A stretch of 53,050 bases of DNA from DATAVB01 sp040414495. GTDB taxonomy: Bacteria > Actinomycetota > Actinomycetes > Mycobacteriales > QHCD01. Made by a program: the position numbers and the translations under genes. Each line of letters starts with the position of its first letter. Position 1 is the first letter of the stretch. The stretch spans positions 1-53,050 of the forward strand of contig JBEDUI010000044.1 of NCBI GenBank assembly GCA_040414495.1. The letters run 5' to 3'. A model generated the notes under the pieces. That model did no database searches, had not been told where the DNA came from, and was given only the letters and a program-made list of their open reading frames with translations. Of this stretch, positions 14,726 to 23,908 are shown one piece after another.

Positions 14726-16714
14726 TTACCAGGGCTGCAGTCCGGTCGGCCAGGCGGCGTCGCGGAATGCGCTGTATTCCAGCCGTGCGTACGATTTGTC
14801 GAACGTGAGCATTCCCAGCTCGGAAATACCGTTGTAGGCCTGGTTGTAGTTCTCCCGTTCCTTGTAGTCCTTGAATACCCAGAGCGTATAGCCGGCGACG
14901 TAATCCGACCGGTCACCCAATTGTGCCCACTGCCCAGTAAACAGACCCGCCTCCCATTCCTCGGTGCCGGCCTGGTCCGCCGGCCCGTGGTTGCCGGGAA
15001 ATGCCCAGCTGCCATTCTCAGTAATAAGAATTGGCTTGTCGGGGTGCTGGCTGTGCACGGTGTCGAGGGTCGGCCCGAGATCGGTTACCTTCCCACTGAA
15101 ATAGCCGAAGTATTCGTTGAAGCCGAGCACGTCGGCGAATTCGTACGCCGGATCATATGCGGTCGCGGAGGCCCAGGTTATCGGCCGCTGGGCCAGGTCC
15201 ACGCTCTTGATCGCGTCGCGCATTCCGCTGATCCAGGCCCGATAGATTGGCGCACCGTTCGCGTCGCGTTCGGATTCGTTCTGTACGCCCCACATGATGA
15301 CCGACGGGTGGTTGTGCTGATTCCAGGCCGTGGTCAGCGCCAGCGCCGTGGACAGCCCGTACGAATCCATTTGCGTGGTCATCTGTACCGGATGCACCCA
15401 CATTGTGTCGTATTCATCGAGCACCAGCATGCCGTGCCGATCGGCCCAGTCATAAACGTACGGGTGCCGGTTATAGACGCAGTTGCGGATGAAATTCGCT
15501 CCACTGTCGGCGATCCGGCCCAATTCGGTGTCGTACTCCTCGATGGTCATCGACCGGCCGTGTTCCGGCGTTTCCTCGTGCCAGTTCGTGCCCTTGAGGA
15601 ACAACTGCCGGCCGCTGAGCATGAGCTTCGAACCGTCGGTGGTGATCGACCGGACGCCATATGTCGTGGACAGCGAGTCGAGTCCGGCCGAGGTGCGCAG
15701 TGTCGCCTTTCCGGTCAGTACGTTCGGGTTTTTCTGCGTCCACGCCGGCGCGGTTCCTATATCCAGCTTCGCCCGTGCCACGGCGATTCCGCCAGCGGGA
15801 ATGTCGACCGGTACCGTCGCGGGACGTCCATGGCTCAGGTCGATCATGACCTCGCCGTGCAGCGCCCTGGTGTCGTGATTTTCGACGATCGCGCGGACAT
15901 CCGCCTGCCCGTCGGCGGCGTTGACGAGCAGCTTCGCCACGGTCGCGGTCGGCACAGCCTCCAGCCACAGCGAGCGCAGCAAACCGGCGTAAGGCCAGTA
16001 GTCGCACGGGCCCGGCGGCATCGCCGTGTTGATGAATATCGCGGTGCCCTTGCCGTCATAGCTGGTGTATCCGGCATTGCGAAATACCCGGGCCGCGACG
16101 ACATTGCGCTGCCCGGGTCGGATCGCATCGCCTACCGGCAGGGCGAATGCGGTACTGCCGCCCTCGTGCGTGCCCAGGTGCTTGCCGTTCACCCAGAAGT
16201 CCGCGATGTACGAGGCGCCGAGCGAATTCAGCCGCACGTAGTTGCCGCGCCAATTGCTCGGCACGGTCACGTCGACGCGGTACCAGGCATATCCATCGAT
16301 AAATGCCGTACCGTGGCCGAAATTCGTGCCGTCGTAACCGCCGAATCCCGGCGTGTCTTTCAGATCCCAGCAGGAGGGTACGTCGATCGTGTCCCAGCTG
16401 CTGTCGTCGGTTTGCGGCAGCTGCCAGCCGTTCTGCTCGCCGCTCTTGTCCGGGTCGAACGTGAACCGCCAGGTGCGGTCCAGGCTCAGGTATTTCCGGG
16501 TCGGCTCGTGGGTCCGCCAACCGTCGAATGAGGGAACCACAGCACCGTAGGCGAAGAGCACGTTCGTGCCATCGATCGCCTTGACCTCGGTGTTGGACGG
16601 CTCCTGTGCCGCGGCATCCGCGGCGTTTGCGAACCGGGGCAGCCCGATCGGTACGGCGAGTCCGGCGGCCACGGCCGCTCCGCCTTTGAGGGCCTGGCGG
16701 CGGGAGATGTGCAT
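14726..16714 (-). CDS. Tat-exported glycoside hydrolase family 2 enzyme
   Basis: A 662-residue beta-glycosidase of the GH2 group (beta-galactosidase/beta-glucuronidase fold). Residues 1-31 form a Tat signal (SRRQALKGGAAVAAGLAVP, then AxA-type ANAADA). A jelly-roll sugar-binding domain and an immunoglobulin-like domain precede the TIM barrel. The acid/base Glu is in WGVQNESERD and the nucleophile Glu in LITENGSWAF. AAGGAG lies 8 nt before the ATG at 16714. It is the last gene of the importer operon, implying that it trims oligosaccharides outside the cell for the binding protein encoded four genes upstream. Whether it releases glucuronic acid, galactose or another sugar cannot be read directly. 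Confidence 0.9.
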   Translation of the reverse strand: MHISRRQALKGGAAVAAGLAVPIGLPRFANAADAAAQEPSNTEVKAIDGTNVLFAYGAVVPSFDGWRTHEPTRKYLSLDRTWRFTFDPDKSGEQNGWQLPQTDDSSWDTIDVPSCWDLKDTPGFGGYDGTNFGHGTAFIDGYAWYRVDVTVPSNWRGNYVRLNSLGASYIADFWVNGKHLGTHEGGSTAFALPVGDAIRPGQRNVVAARVFRNAGYTSYDGKGTAIFINTAMPPGPCDYWPYAGLLRSLWLEAVPTATVAKLLVNAADGQADVRAIVENHDTRALHGEVMIDLSHGRPATVPVDIPAGGIAVARAKLDIGTAPAWTQKNPNVLTGKATLRTSAGLDSLSTTYGVRSITTDGSKLMLSGRQLFLKGTNWHEETPEHGRSMTIEEYDTELGRIADSGANFIRNCVYNRHPYVYDWADRHGMLVLDEYDTMWVHPVQMTTQMDSYGLSTALALTTAWNQHNHPSVIMWGVQNESERDANGAPIYRAWISGMRDAIKSVDLAQRPITWASATAYDPAYEFADVLGFNEYFGYFSGKVTDLGPTLDTVHSQHPDKPILITENGSWAFPGNHGPADQAGTEEWEAGLFTGQWAQLGDRSDYVAGYTLWVFKDYKERENYNQAYNGISELGMLTFDKSYARLEYSAFRDAAWPTGLQPW

Positions 16715-16735
16715 AGTCGACGCTCCTTAGGAGAT

Positions 16736-17596
16736 TTAGCGCACAGCGGCGCTCCCTGCTCCGACATTCACCTCGTAGATGTAGCGCTGGCTGAAGAAAT
16801 AGACGATCACCATCGGCAGCGTGAGAAATAACGCCCCGACCATGACCAGGTTGTACGGCGGCGTTTGCGCGGTGGTCGACGCGCCGCCGAGATATTGCAC
16901 GCCGAGAGCCAGTGGGAATTTGCTTTCCGTATTGAGGTAGATCAGCGGTCCGATGAACCAGCCCCAGCTGAACGAGAACGAGAACACCCCGACCGCGATC
17001 AACACCGGTTTCATCAGCGGCAGCACGATGCGAGTGAATATTCCGAAGTAGCTCATACCGTCCACCTGTGCGGATTCGTCGAGCTCATTCGGAATGCGGG
17101 TGATGAACTGCCGCATCAGAAATATGTTGTACGCCCCGCCGAATAGCTGCGGAACGATCAGCGGGAACAACGTGTCGATCCAGCCGAGCTGCCGGAACAA
17201 CACGAACTGGGGGACGAGCGTCACCTCCATCGGCACCATCATCGTGCTGAGCAGCATCGTGAACAGCACGCTCTTGCCCGGAGCCCGCAAGCGGGCGAAC
17301 CCGTACGCCACCATCGCGCTGCTCAACATCTGCCCGGCACACGCGAACGCGACGATGATGATGCTGTTGAGCAGCCATCGGCCGACATGCGCGTCCGAGG
17401 ACAGCACCCGGATGAAGTTGTTGAAATGCAGCTCCTTCGGAAAGAAGCTGAACGTCGATTTCTGCACGGTCGAATCGCTGGAGAGCGCGATCGAGAGCAT
17501 GAACACGAACGGTGCCGCGAGGATTGCCGAAACGATGGTCAGCACGGCGTAGGTGCGGGCCGCCTTCGCCGGACCGACTCGGTTGACGCCGCTCAT
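16736..17596 (-). CDS. Carbohydrate ABC importer permease (MalG type)
   Basis: A 286-residue inner-membrane subunit with six transmembrane segments and the cytoplasmic EAA loop (ELDESAQVDGMSYFGIFTRI) near residue 190 that contacts the ATPase. The ATG at 17596 overlaps the previous stop (ATGA). A longer open frame continues upstream to 18433, but that part is a nonsense translation of the neighbouring permease gene. It pairs with the MalF-type permease and the lipoprotein. No ATPase gene is present, as usual for actinobacterial sugar systems served by MsiK. Confidence 0.92.
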   Translation of the reverse strand: MSGVNRVGPAKAARTYAVLTIVSAILAAPFVFMLSIALSSDSTVQKSTFSFFPKELHFNNFIRVLSSDAHVGRWLLNSIIIVAFACAGQMLSSAMVAYGFARLRAPGKSVLFTMLLSTMMVPMEVTLVPQFVLFRQLGWIDTLFPLIVPQLFGGAYNIFLMRQFITRIPNELDESAQVDGMSYFGIFTRIVLPLMKPVLIAVGVFSFSFSWGWFIGPLIYLNTESKFPLALGVQYLGGASTTAQTPPYNLVMVGALFLTLPMVIVYFFSQRYIYEVNVGAGSAAVR

Positions 17597-18549
17597 CGGC
17601 GGACCTCGCTCTCGTAGAACACCCAGCCGGACGAGGTGCGGAAGATCAGCGCGGTGAACGCCATGATGATCACGAACAGCACCCAGGACAGCGCCGACGC
17701 GTAGCCCATCTTGTTGAACCGGAAGCCCTGGTCGAACAGGTACGGGACAAGCATTTCGCTGGCGTTGTCCGGGCCGCCCTTGGTCAGGATATAGACCTGG
17801 CTGAAAATCTGGAACGAGCCGATCATTCCCATGATGACGTTGAACAAGATCACCGGGGAGAGCATCGGCAGCGTAATCCGCCGGAACTGCTGCCAGGAAT
17901 TGGCGCCGTCGATACGGGCCGCCTCCCCGAATTCGCTGGGAATTCCCTGCATTCCGGCCAGCAGCAGGATCACGCTCGTACCGACACTCCACAGCGACAT
18001 CAGGATCAGCGCCGGCTTTACCCAGGTCTCGCTCAGCAGCCACGCCGGCCCGTGAATTCCGATCAGCCGCAGCGCGCGATTGAGTAGGCCGGTATCCGGT
18101 GCCAACACCCAGGTGAACAGCATGGCGCTGGCCACCAGCGGCACGAGCGAGGGCAAATAGACGATCGTGCGGAATATCCGGATGCCAGGCACCGACCGGT
18201 GTAGTAAGGCGGCCAGCCCGATCGAGACGACCGTGCTGACCGGCACCGCGATCGCCGTATAAAAAACCGTATTGCCGACGACCTTCCAGAACAGCGGATC
18301 GGTGCCGAACATGTACCGGTAATTCCCCAGACCGATCCAGCGCGGGGGAGTGAGCAGGTCGTAGTCGGTGAAACTGAAATACAGCGAGGCGAGCAGCGGG
18401 CCGGCCAGGAATACCAGAAACCCGATCAGCCACGGCGAGACCATGACGTAGAACCAGGCTGCTTCTTTCCGGGCCCGCGCGCTGCGTCGTACCCGCCGGG
18501 AACGGGCTCGGGCGCCGATCCTCGACGCACCGAGCCGTGCCGTAGCCAC
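17593..18549 (-). CDS. Carbohydrate ABC importer permease (MalF type)
   Basis: A 318-residue six-helix permease. It has an Arg-rich cytoplasmic N-terminus, a first helix at WFYVMVSPWLIGFLVFLAG, and an EAA loop EFGEAARIDGANSWQQFRRI followed by TLPML. The GTG at 18549 is preferred over the ATG at 18564 because GGAGG lies 8 nt before the GTG and would fall inside the coding sequence if the ATG were used. It overlaps the MalG-type gene by 4 nt, giving a coupled heterodimer. Confidence 0.9.
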   Translation of the reverse strand: MATARLGASRIGARARSRRVRRSARARKEAAWFYVMVSPWLIGFLVFLAGPLLASLYFSFTDYDLLTPPRWIGLGNYRYMFGTDPLFWKVVGNTVFYTAIAVPVSTVVSIGLAALLHRSVPGIRIFRTIVYLPSLVPLVASAMLFTWVLAPDTGLLNRALRLIGIHGPAWLLSETWVKPALILMSLWSVGTSVILLLAGMQGIPSEFGEAARIDGANSWQQFRRITLPMLSPVILFNVIMGMIGSFQIFSQVYILTKGGPDNASEMLVPYLFDQGFRFNKMGYASALSWVLFVIIMAFTALIFRTSSGWVFYESEVRR

Positions 18550-18571
18550 GTTCGTTTCCTCCATAGCCGGG

Positions 18572-19900
18572 TCAGGAGCCGGACTTCATCACCGGTCCGA
18601 GCTGTTGCTGAATCGCGGCGAGCGTCTTTTGCGGCGTGGACTGGTTTTTGAACAACACATCGAGGTTGTCGGTGAACACCTTGAGCATTTCGTTCCACTG
18701 CGGCGTGAGCGGCGGAACGAAGATCGCACCGGCCGATTCGCCGAACGCTTTCATATTGACCGGCCGTTTCGACCAGGTCGGTTGGAGAAATGCATTGCTG
18801 GCCTGCACCTGCAGGTTGGCCGGCGCATCCTCGGCGTTGTCGATGATCGGGCGCTGGCCGGCGCTGGAGGCGAGAAACTGCATGACCTTGAACGCGTCGG
18901 CGGGGTGTTTCGAGGTACGTGATATCGCAAGTCCGCTGAAGAATGCGCTGGTCGCCGGGCTCTGTCCGTGCCACAGCGGGGCGATATCCCAGTCGAGCCC
19001 CTTCACGCTGTTGGCTGCCGCGATATTCCAGAAGCCGGTGATTTCCATGGCGAGCTTTCCCTGCGCGAACAGCTGGTCCGGCCCGACGTTCTTCATATTC
19101 GCCAGGTCGCGCGGGGTCGGCGCCACCTTGTACTTCCAGGCGAGGTCGTTGTAGAACTGCAGCGCCTGTACGTTCTGCTTGCTGTTGACCTGTGGCTTAC
19201 CGCTGCTGTCGAGGATCTTGCCGCCGTTCTGGTACATGAACGACATCCAGTACGGCCACCAGTCGATCGTGGAAAAGCCCCACTGCTTGGTCGTCCCGCC
19301 CTGGCGAATGGTGAGCTTTTGCGCCGCCGACAGCAGATCCTGCCAGCTCCAATTCGCCGTCGGGTAGCCGACTTTAGCCTGATTGAAGAGCTTCTTGTTG
19401 TAGTACACGACCATCGCGCCGGACCGGTCCGGCACGGCGTACTGCTTGCCCTTCCACTGGAAGATGTTCGGCACCTTGTCGCCGAACATCGATTTCAGGT
19501 CCATCTTCGCGGCCGACAACTTGTCATCCAGCGGCAGGATCTCGTTCTTGTCAGCGAAGACCGGCGTGGTTTCAGCCAGTTCGAGAATGTCCGGGCCCTT
19601 ACCGCCGACGATCGCGGTCTGGATTTTCTGGTTGTAGTCGTCCGCGCTCGGCACAAGTTGCAGCTTGACCGTGATATTCGGGTATTTCTTTTTCGCCAGC
19701 GCCAGCCGCTCGGTATAGACCTTCTTATCGACGGCGCCGCCCCACACCGACATGTGCAGGGTCACTGGTCCGGTGGACGCTTTCTGCGATGTCCCGGACG
19801 AACATGCGGTCAGGCCGAGGCTCACCAGCAGCGCGACCGCGCCGATCCGGCAAGCGCTTTCCTTGGAAGCCATACGGCTCCGCCCAGCGCGATTTAGCAT
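18572..19900 (-). CDS. Sugar-binding lipoprotein of an ABC importer
   Basis: A 442-residue extracellular solute-binding protein, family 1. The signal peptide ends in the lipobox LTAC with Cys33 as the lipid-modified residue. The mature part has the family features LHMSVWGGAV, GPDILELAETTPVFA and a hinge segment near SGAMVVYYNKKLFNQA. GGAG lies 6 nt before the ATG at 19900. It is the first gene of a four-gene operon (binding protein, two permeases, GH2), with a good promoter upstream and a divergent FadR-type regulator. The ligand is probably an oligosaccharide that the GH2 enzyme can process. Confidence 0.92.
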   Translation of the reverse strand: MLNRAGRSRMASKESACRIGAVALLVSLGLTACSSGTSQKASTGPVTLHMSVWGGAVDKKVYTERLALAKKKYPNITVKLQLVPSADDYNQKIQTAIVGGKGPDILELAETTPVFADKNEILPLDDKLSAAKMDLKSMFGDKVPNIFQWKGKQYAVPDRSGAMVVYYNKKLFNQAKVGYPTANWSWQDLLSAAQKLTIRQGGTTKQWGFSTIDWWPYWMSFMYQNGGKILDSSGKPQVNSKQNVQALQFYNDLAWKYKVAPTPRDLANMKNVGPDQLFAQGKLAMEITGFWNIAAANSVKGLDWDIAPLWHGQSPATSAFFSGLAISRTSKHPADAFKVMQFLASSAGQRPIIDNAEDAPANLQVQASNAFLQPTWSKRPVNMKAFGESAGAIFVPPLTPQWNEMLKVFTDNLDVLFKNQSTPQKTLAAIQQQLGPVMKSGS

Positions 19901-19940
19901 CGGGATCTCCAGCTCGGAGTGACAAACGTCAGGTCAGGCA

Positions 19941-19969
19941 ACTTTGCGCCGACCCTGCCGCCCTGTCAA
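19941..19969 (-). promoter_or_regulatory. Housekeeping promoter of the sugar-binding protein operon
   Basis: On the minus strand, consensus -35 TTGACA (19964-19969) is separated by 17 bp from CAAAGT (19941-19946), about 40 bp before the start codon. On the plus strand a perfect TATAAT at 19972-19977 could serve the divergent regulator gene, though no well-spaced -35 is visible. Confidence 0.65.
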
Positions 19970-20030
19970 GATATAATCGTATTTTAATTCTTCTGTTACC
20001 GTCTGCAGATCGCAGATCAAAGGGACGGGC

Positions 20031-20747
20031 ATGATTGGCGCAACCGGTCGGGGCTTGCACGGGCAGGTCGTCTACGAGCTGGGCACCCGGATTCTGTCCG
20101 GAAAGCTCGCGCCCGGCGCCATTCTTGATCTGCCGGCGCTGGAGCGCGAGCTCGGCATCAGCCACACGGTCCTGCGGGAGGCTCTTAAGGTGCTCACCGC
20201 TAAAGGGCTCATCGGTGCGCGACAGAAACGCGGCACCTTTGTCACCGAGCCGGGCACCTGGCACATGCTCGACGACGACGTGCTGCGGTGGCGCGGCGCC
20301 GATCAGGCGAATCAGGCGCTGTTCGAACAGCTCGGCGAGCTGCGCGGAATCGTGGAGCCGGCAGCGGCCGCTCTGGCCGCGCAGCGGGCCGAGAACGCCG
20401 ATCTGGCTGAGCTAGCGCAGTGCCTCGAATCGATGGAGCAGGCTGGCAGCGATCGCGACACCGCGGTAGCCGCCGACCTCGCATTTCACGCCGCCTTATT
20501 GCGGGCTACCCACAACGACCTACTGGCCAGCCTGCGCGGCGTAATCGAACACGGTCTGCGGCAGCGGGATCTGCTCGTCCACGCGGATCCGGACACCGAG
20601 GACCCGATGCCCGCCCACCGCGCGGTATTCGACGCGATCGACCGCCACGATGCCGATGCCGCGACAGAGGCGATGCGCGCACTGCTCGATCAGGCCACTC
20701 GAAATTTCGCCGCCCGCCGCCCGCCTCGCCGGAAAAGGCGCGCGTGA
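20031..20747 (+). CDS. FadR-subfamily GntR regulator
   Basis: A 238-residue repressor. The winged helix covers about residues 8-75 (YELGTRILSGKLAPGAILDL, then GISHTVLREALKVLTAKGLI). An all-helical FCD domain follows, with metal-ligand type residues DLAFHAALLRATHN and PAHRAVFDAI. FadR-type regulators of this kind commonly respond to sugar acids or oligosaccharides. The ATG at 20031 follows a GGACGG site. It is divergent from the importer/GH2 operon and most likely controls it. A sugar-acid effector would fit a glucuronidase-type GH2, but that is inference. Confidence 0.9.
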   Translation: MIGATGRGLHGQVVYELGTRILSGKLAPGAILDLPALERELGISHTVLREALKVLTAKGLIGARQKRGTFVTEPGTWHMLDDDVLRWRGADQANQALFEQLGELRGIVEPAAAALAAQRAENADLAELAQCLESMEQAGSDRDTAVAADLAFHAALLRATHNDLLASLRGVIEHGLRQRDLLVHADPDTEDPMPAHRAVFDAIDRHDADAATEAMRALLDQATRNFAARRPPRRKRRA

Positions 20748-20784
20748 AAAGTCGCCGTCGAGACGCGGTTACGCCCTAGATGCG

Positions 20785-21096
20785 CTAGCTGGAATGTACT
20801 GTCCCGACGAGCCGGAGGAACCCACCGCTGGCCGGTGCGACGGTCGCGTACGTCCGCCAGGCGGCAAGGTCGATAACGTGTGTGACGGTGGTACCGATGT
20901 TCTCCTGCCAGGACAACACCACGATGTCCTGCCGCACCGCATGCACCTCGTATCGCGCGTCGTCGCTGAAGCCCGTGTTGTCGCCGGCGACGATTTTCAC
21001 CGACAACATGTCGTCGGTCTGAAGGAATACTTGCGCGGTGAACTGATCGAACGTGAACGTCAGCGTGCGACCGACGAGGTCCTTGGCATTCTGCAT
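20785..21096 (-). CDS. MoaF-like domain protein
   Basis: A 103-residue protein beginning MQNAKDLVGRTLTFTFD. It continues as a run of beta strands (VFLQTDDMLSVKIVAGD, VVLSWQENIGTTVTHVID) like the MoaF N-terminal beta-barrel. MoaF domains are small lipocalin-like proteins of undefined role; the name does not imply molybdenum metabolism. The ATG at 21096 is used; an upstream open frame extends to 21225 but overlaps the kinase gene and looks non-coding. It is the last gene of a five-gene one-strand run, 29 bp after the kinase gene. Confidence 0.65.
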   Translation of the reverse strand: MQNAKDLVGRTLTFTFDQFTAQVFLQTDDMLSVKIVAGDNTGFSDDARYEVHAVRQDIVVLSWQENIGTTVTHVIDLAAWRTYATVAPASGGFLRLVGTVHSS

Positions 21097-21125
21097 GGTC
21101 CCGATGGTGCTCCAACTGACTGGGA

Positions 21126-22091
21126 TCAGACGGGAAGCTGCAGGCTGCGTCGGGCCAGATTCATACGCCAGGCAGCGTCTTCCCGCGGGGTGGGGGACAC
21201 ATTCAGCCCTGCGGTCAAGAAACAATGGTTGGTGTGCCGAGCCGCCATCAGAACCGGGAGATGACGTTCCCAGTCGACTGGTAATGGCCGGGCGCTGCGA
21301 TAGCCACTGAGGAATGCGTCGCGCAGGAGGGGATAATCGGGGTTGTATACCTCGCCCGGATGCCCGGCGAGGTTTCCCAACATCGGGCAGAGATCATAGA
21401 GGTAGTGACCGAATCCGCAGTCGTCGAAATCAAAGACGCCGACCTTCCCTTTCGCAAGGTGGACGTTACCAAGAATGTAGTCGAAGTGAATGATTCCGAA
21501 GTCTCCCTCGAGGTCGCTGAATATCGCCCGCGTACGGTCAGCGAGAGCCTCGAAGTCAGCGCGATCCTCACGGGACAAAATCTCGCTGATATCCAGCAAC
21601 GGTCGGAATGGAGAGGCGGCGGCGGTGAACATCCCGTCGGCATCCCAACGCGGCAAATCGAATGGCCCTGCGATCTCGGCGGCCGCATTGTGCATGAGCG
21701 CCAAGGCGCGCCCGAGTTGCCGAACCGCCGCCACATCCAGGCCGTTGTCGGGCCGTCGGACCTCTCCATCCACCCAGGTGAGCAGATCGCAGTGCTGATC
21801 GTTCGATACCACGACCACGAGGTCGCCATCGACGGTCAGCAGTGGCTGCGGCACCTCAACACCGGTACCACGCAAGACCTTTCCGAGTGCGCCGAGATAA
21901 CTGAGCTCGGCTCTGGTGTTGGCAGCCGTGCGATAACCGGGCCGGTGCACCCGAAGCACAAACCGACGGTTCGCCGTCGTCACCGCGAAGGTGGTGTTGA
22001 GGCCGGACGCGAGCGGCGCGAGGCAAGCGTCGGCTGGCAGGTCGTACGCGGCCAGAGCCGCGTGGGCGAGTTGGCTCTCTTTCATAGACAT
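21126..22091 (-). CDS. Aminoglycoside phosphotransferase-family kinase
   Basis: A 321-residue protein-kinase-fold small-molecule kinase. The catalytic loop reads IIHFDYILGNVHL (H-x-D-x4-N, with Phe in place of the common Gly) near residue 202 and the metal site is GVFDFDDCGFG. An N-terminal lobe has FVLRVHRPGYRT with the ATP-contacting Lys position replaced by Arg or shifted. The start ATG overlaps the stop of the ABC exporter gene (TAATG), so it is coupled to it. Family members phosphorylate antibiotics, choline, homoserine or sugars. With two exporters alongside, a modification-plus-efflux role is plausible but unproven. Confidence 0.85.
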   Translation of the reverse strand: MSMKESQLAHAALAAYDLPADACLAPLASGLNTTFAVTTANRRFVLRVHRPGYRTAANTRAELSYLGALGKVLRGTGVEVPQPLLTVDGDLVVVVSNDQHCDLLTWVDGEVRRPDNGLDVAAVRQLGRALALMHNAAAEIAGPFDLPRWDADGMFTAAASPFRPLLDISEILSREDRADFEALADRTRAIFSDLEGDFGIIHFDYILGNVHLAKGKVGVFDFDDCGFGHYLYDLCPMLGNLAGHPGEVYNPDYPLLRDAFLSGYRSARPLPVDWERHLPVLMAARHTNHCFLTAGLNVSPTPREDAAWRMNLARRSLQLPV

Positions 22092-23908
22092 TAGCGGTAC
22101 GCCCGGGCCTGCAGCTCGAAGAGCTCGGCGTATCGTCCGCCGGCGCGGAGCAAATCGGCATGAGTGCCCTGCTCGGTGATCCGGCCGTCGGCGACGACGA
22201 CGATCAGGTCGGCCATCCGTACGGTCGAGAAACGGTGCGACACCAGTACGGTTACCGCACCGGTCGTGCTTGCCAATTGCCGCGCCACCGTGCCGTACTG
22301 CTCGTAGATCGCCTGCTCCGCCTCGGGATCCAGGGCCGCGGTCGGCTCATCGAGCAGCATCAGCAACGGCCGGCGACGCATGAACGCGCGGGCCAACGCC
22401 AGCCGTTGCCACTGCCCGCCGGACAGCCCGACGCCGTCCTCGAATGTGGTGCCCAGCTGGGTCTGCAGCCCGTCCGGAAGGTCGGCGACTACCGGGCCGG
22501 CCTGGCCCGCGGCCACCGCCCGTACCACTCGTTCCTCGTCGCGTTCGGCCATGTCGCCGACGCCGACGGAGTCGATCGCCAAGAATTCCAGGCTGGCGAA
22601 ATCCTGGAATCCGGCCGACATACGCTCCCGCCAGGCCGCGGGATCAAGCTTGCTCAGCGGTACACCGTCGACGAGGACCGCACCTGAGGTCGGGTCGTAC
22701 AGCCGGGCCAGCAGCTTGACCAGGGTTGACTTGCCGGCTCCGTTCTCGCCGACGAAGGCGACGGTCGTACCGGCCGGCAGGTGCAGGTTGATGTCGGTCA
22801 AGGATTTCTGCGTCGGCTCGGTCGGAGAACGTCGGCCGGTCGGCTCGTCGAAGGTGGAATCGGCCGATGGATAGGCGAAATCGACGTGATCGAAGCGGAT
22901 TCCGTCGACCAACCGATCGGGCGGCGTCGCGACACTGTCGGCCCAGGCGTGGTCGTTGGCATAGTCGCGTAACCATTGGTAGCGACCGAATACCTGCACG
23001 GAATTCATGATTTCGCCAATATTGCTGGAGATCGCCGACGCGGTCGTGCTCACTTGCGGCCCGATCAACAGCAGCAGCGACAGATCGCCGAGCGTATTTT
23101 CGCCATGCCGTACTCGATGGAAAATCCACACCACGGCCGCGGCGTAGACGCCGCCGAAGAACACCCAGCCGAGCGCCGTGTAGACCGAGAATCGCCGAGT
23201 CGTCGCCAACACCGGCCGATTGCGGGTTTGCAGCGCCTCGTCGGCGACTCCGAGCAGCGCCCGGCTCAAGCCGAAACAACGCACCTCGACTCCCTGCCTG
23301 GGCTCCAGCAGAGCGTCGTTGATTTTGGAGCCGAGCCGGCGAAACCGCTCGCTGGTACGCCACAGCTGGTTGCGTTTGTGTAGGCCGAGGGCGTAGATCG
23401 CCGATGGCACCAGCGCGGCGGCGAGCAGTCCGATCATGGCCGGGCTGACCGACCACAACATGCCGATCACGGTGATCGTGCCGCTGACCGCGCCCAGCGT
23501 GGACAGCAGCCGCCAGATCCCGCCCAACTCCCACGCGTCGCGCTCAACCAGTGAGAGCCGGTCGGCCATGGCCGGGTGCTCGTGGTGGGCGATCGAGGGC
23601 ACCTCGGCGGTAAGCCGGATCAGATCGTTGTGGACGTAACGGGCGACCCGTTCATCGACGGTGTCGCCGATCGGGCCGGCGACCGACCCGGCCAGCGCCG
23701 AGAGCAGCAGCGCGCCGCCGCCGAACGCGATGCCGGGCCAGACCGAGGTGTGCTGGGCGACGGCGTCGACGGTCATCTTCACGCCGTAAACCGACAGCGG
23801 GGACAGGACCGCCGAACAGATCGTCGTGAGCATCATGGCGACGGTCAGCAGCGGGGTTGCCCGCATCGCGGTCGAGACCCACAACGCCATGATCCGCAGT
23901 ACGTTCAC
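22091..23908 (-). CDS. ABC exporter half-transporter B (fused membrane and ATPase domains)
   Basis: A 605-residue type IV ABC exporter subunit. Six transmembrane helices lie in about residues 15-310. The ATPase has Walker A GENGAGKSTLVKLL, a Q-loop in FQDFASLEF, signature LSGGQWQRLALARA, Walker B LLMLLDEPTAALD with catalytic Glu, and H-loop SHRFS, all canonical. It overlaps the preceding half-transporter gene by 4 nt (ATGA) and the following kinase gene, so the two halves are made together and probably form a heterodimer. Similar pairs export peptides or drugs. No peptidase C39 domain is present. Confidence 0.9.
   Translation of the reverse strand: MNVLRIMALWVSTAMRATPLLTVAMMLTTICSAVLSPLSVYGVKMTVDAVAQHTSVWPGIAFGGGALLLSALAGSVAGPIGDTVDERVARYVHNDLIRLTAEVPSIAHHEHPAMADRLSLVERDAWELGGIWRLLSTLGAVSGTITVIGMLWSVSPAMIGLLAAALVPSAIYALGLHKRNQLWRTSERFRRLGSKINDALLEPRQGVEVRCFGLSRALLGVADEALQTRNRPVLATTRRFSVYTALGWVFFGGVYAAAVVWIFHRVRHGENTLGDLSLLLLIGPQVSTTASAISSNIGEIMNSVQVFGRYQWLRDYANDHAWADSVATPPDRLVDGIRFDHVDFAYPSADSTFDEPTGRRSPTEPTQKSLTDINLHLPAGTTVAFVGENGAGKSTLVKLLARLYDPTSGAVLVDGVPLSKLDPAAWRERMSAGFQDFASLEFLAIDSVGVGDMAERDEERVVRAVAAGQAGPVVADLPDGLQTQLGTTFEDGVGLSGGQWQRLALARAFMRRRPLLMLLDEPTAALDPEAEQAIYEQYGTVARQLASTTGAVTVLVSHRFSTVRMADLIVVVADGRITEQGTHADLLRAGGRYAELFELQARAYR

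Noticed and set aside
17597..18433. N-terminal extension of the MalG-type permease frame to 565 residues
   Set aside because: It is an out-of-frame reading of the MalF-type permease gene; the true start overlaps that gene's stop as ATGA.
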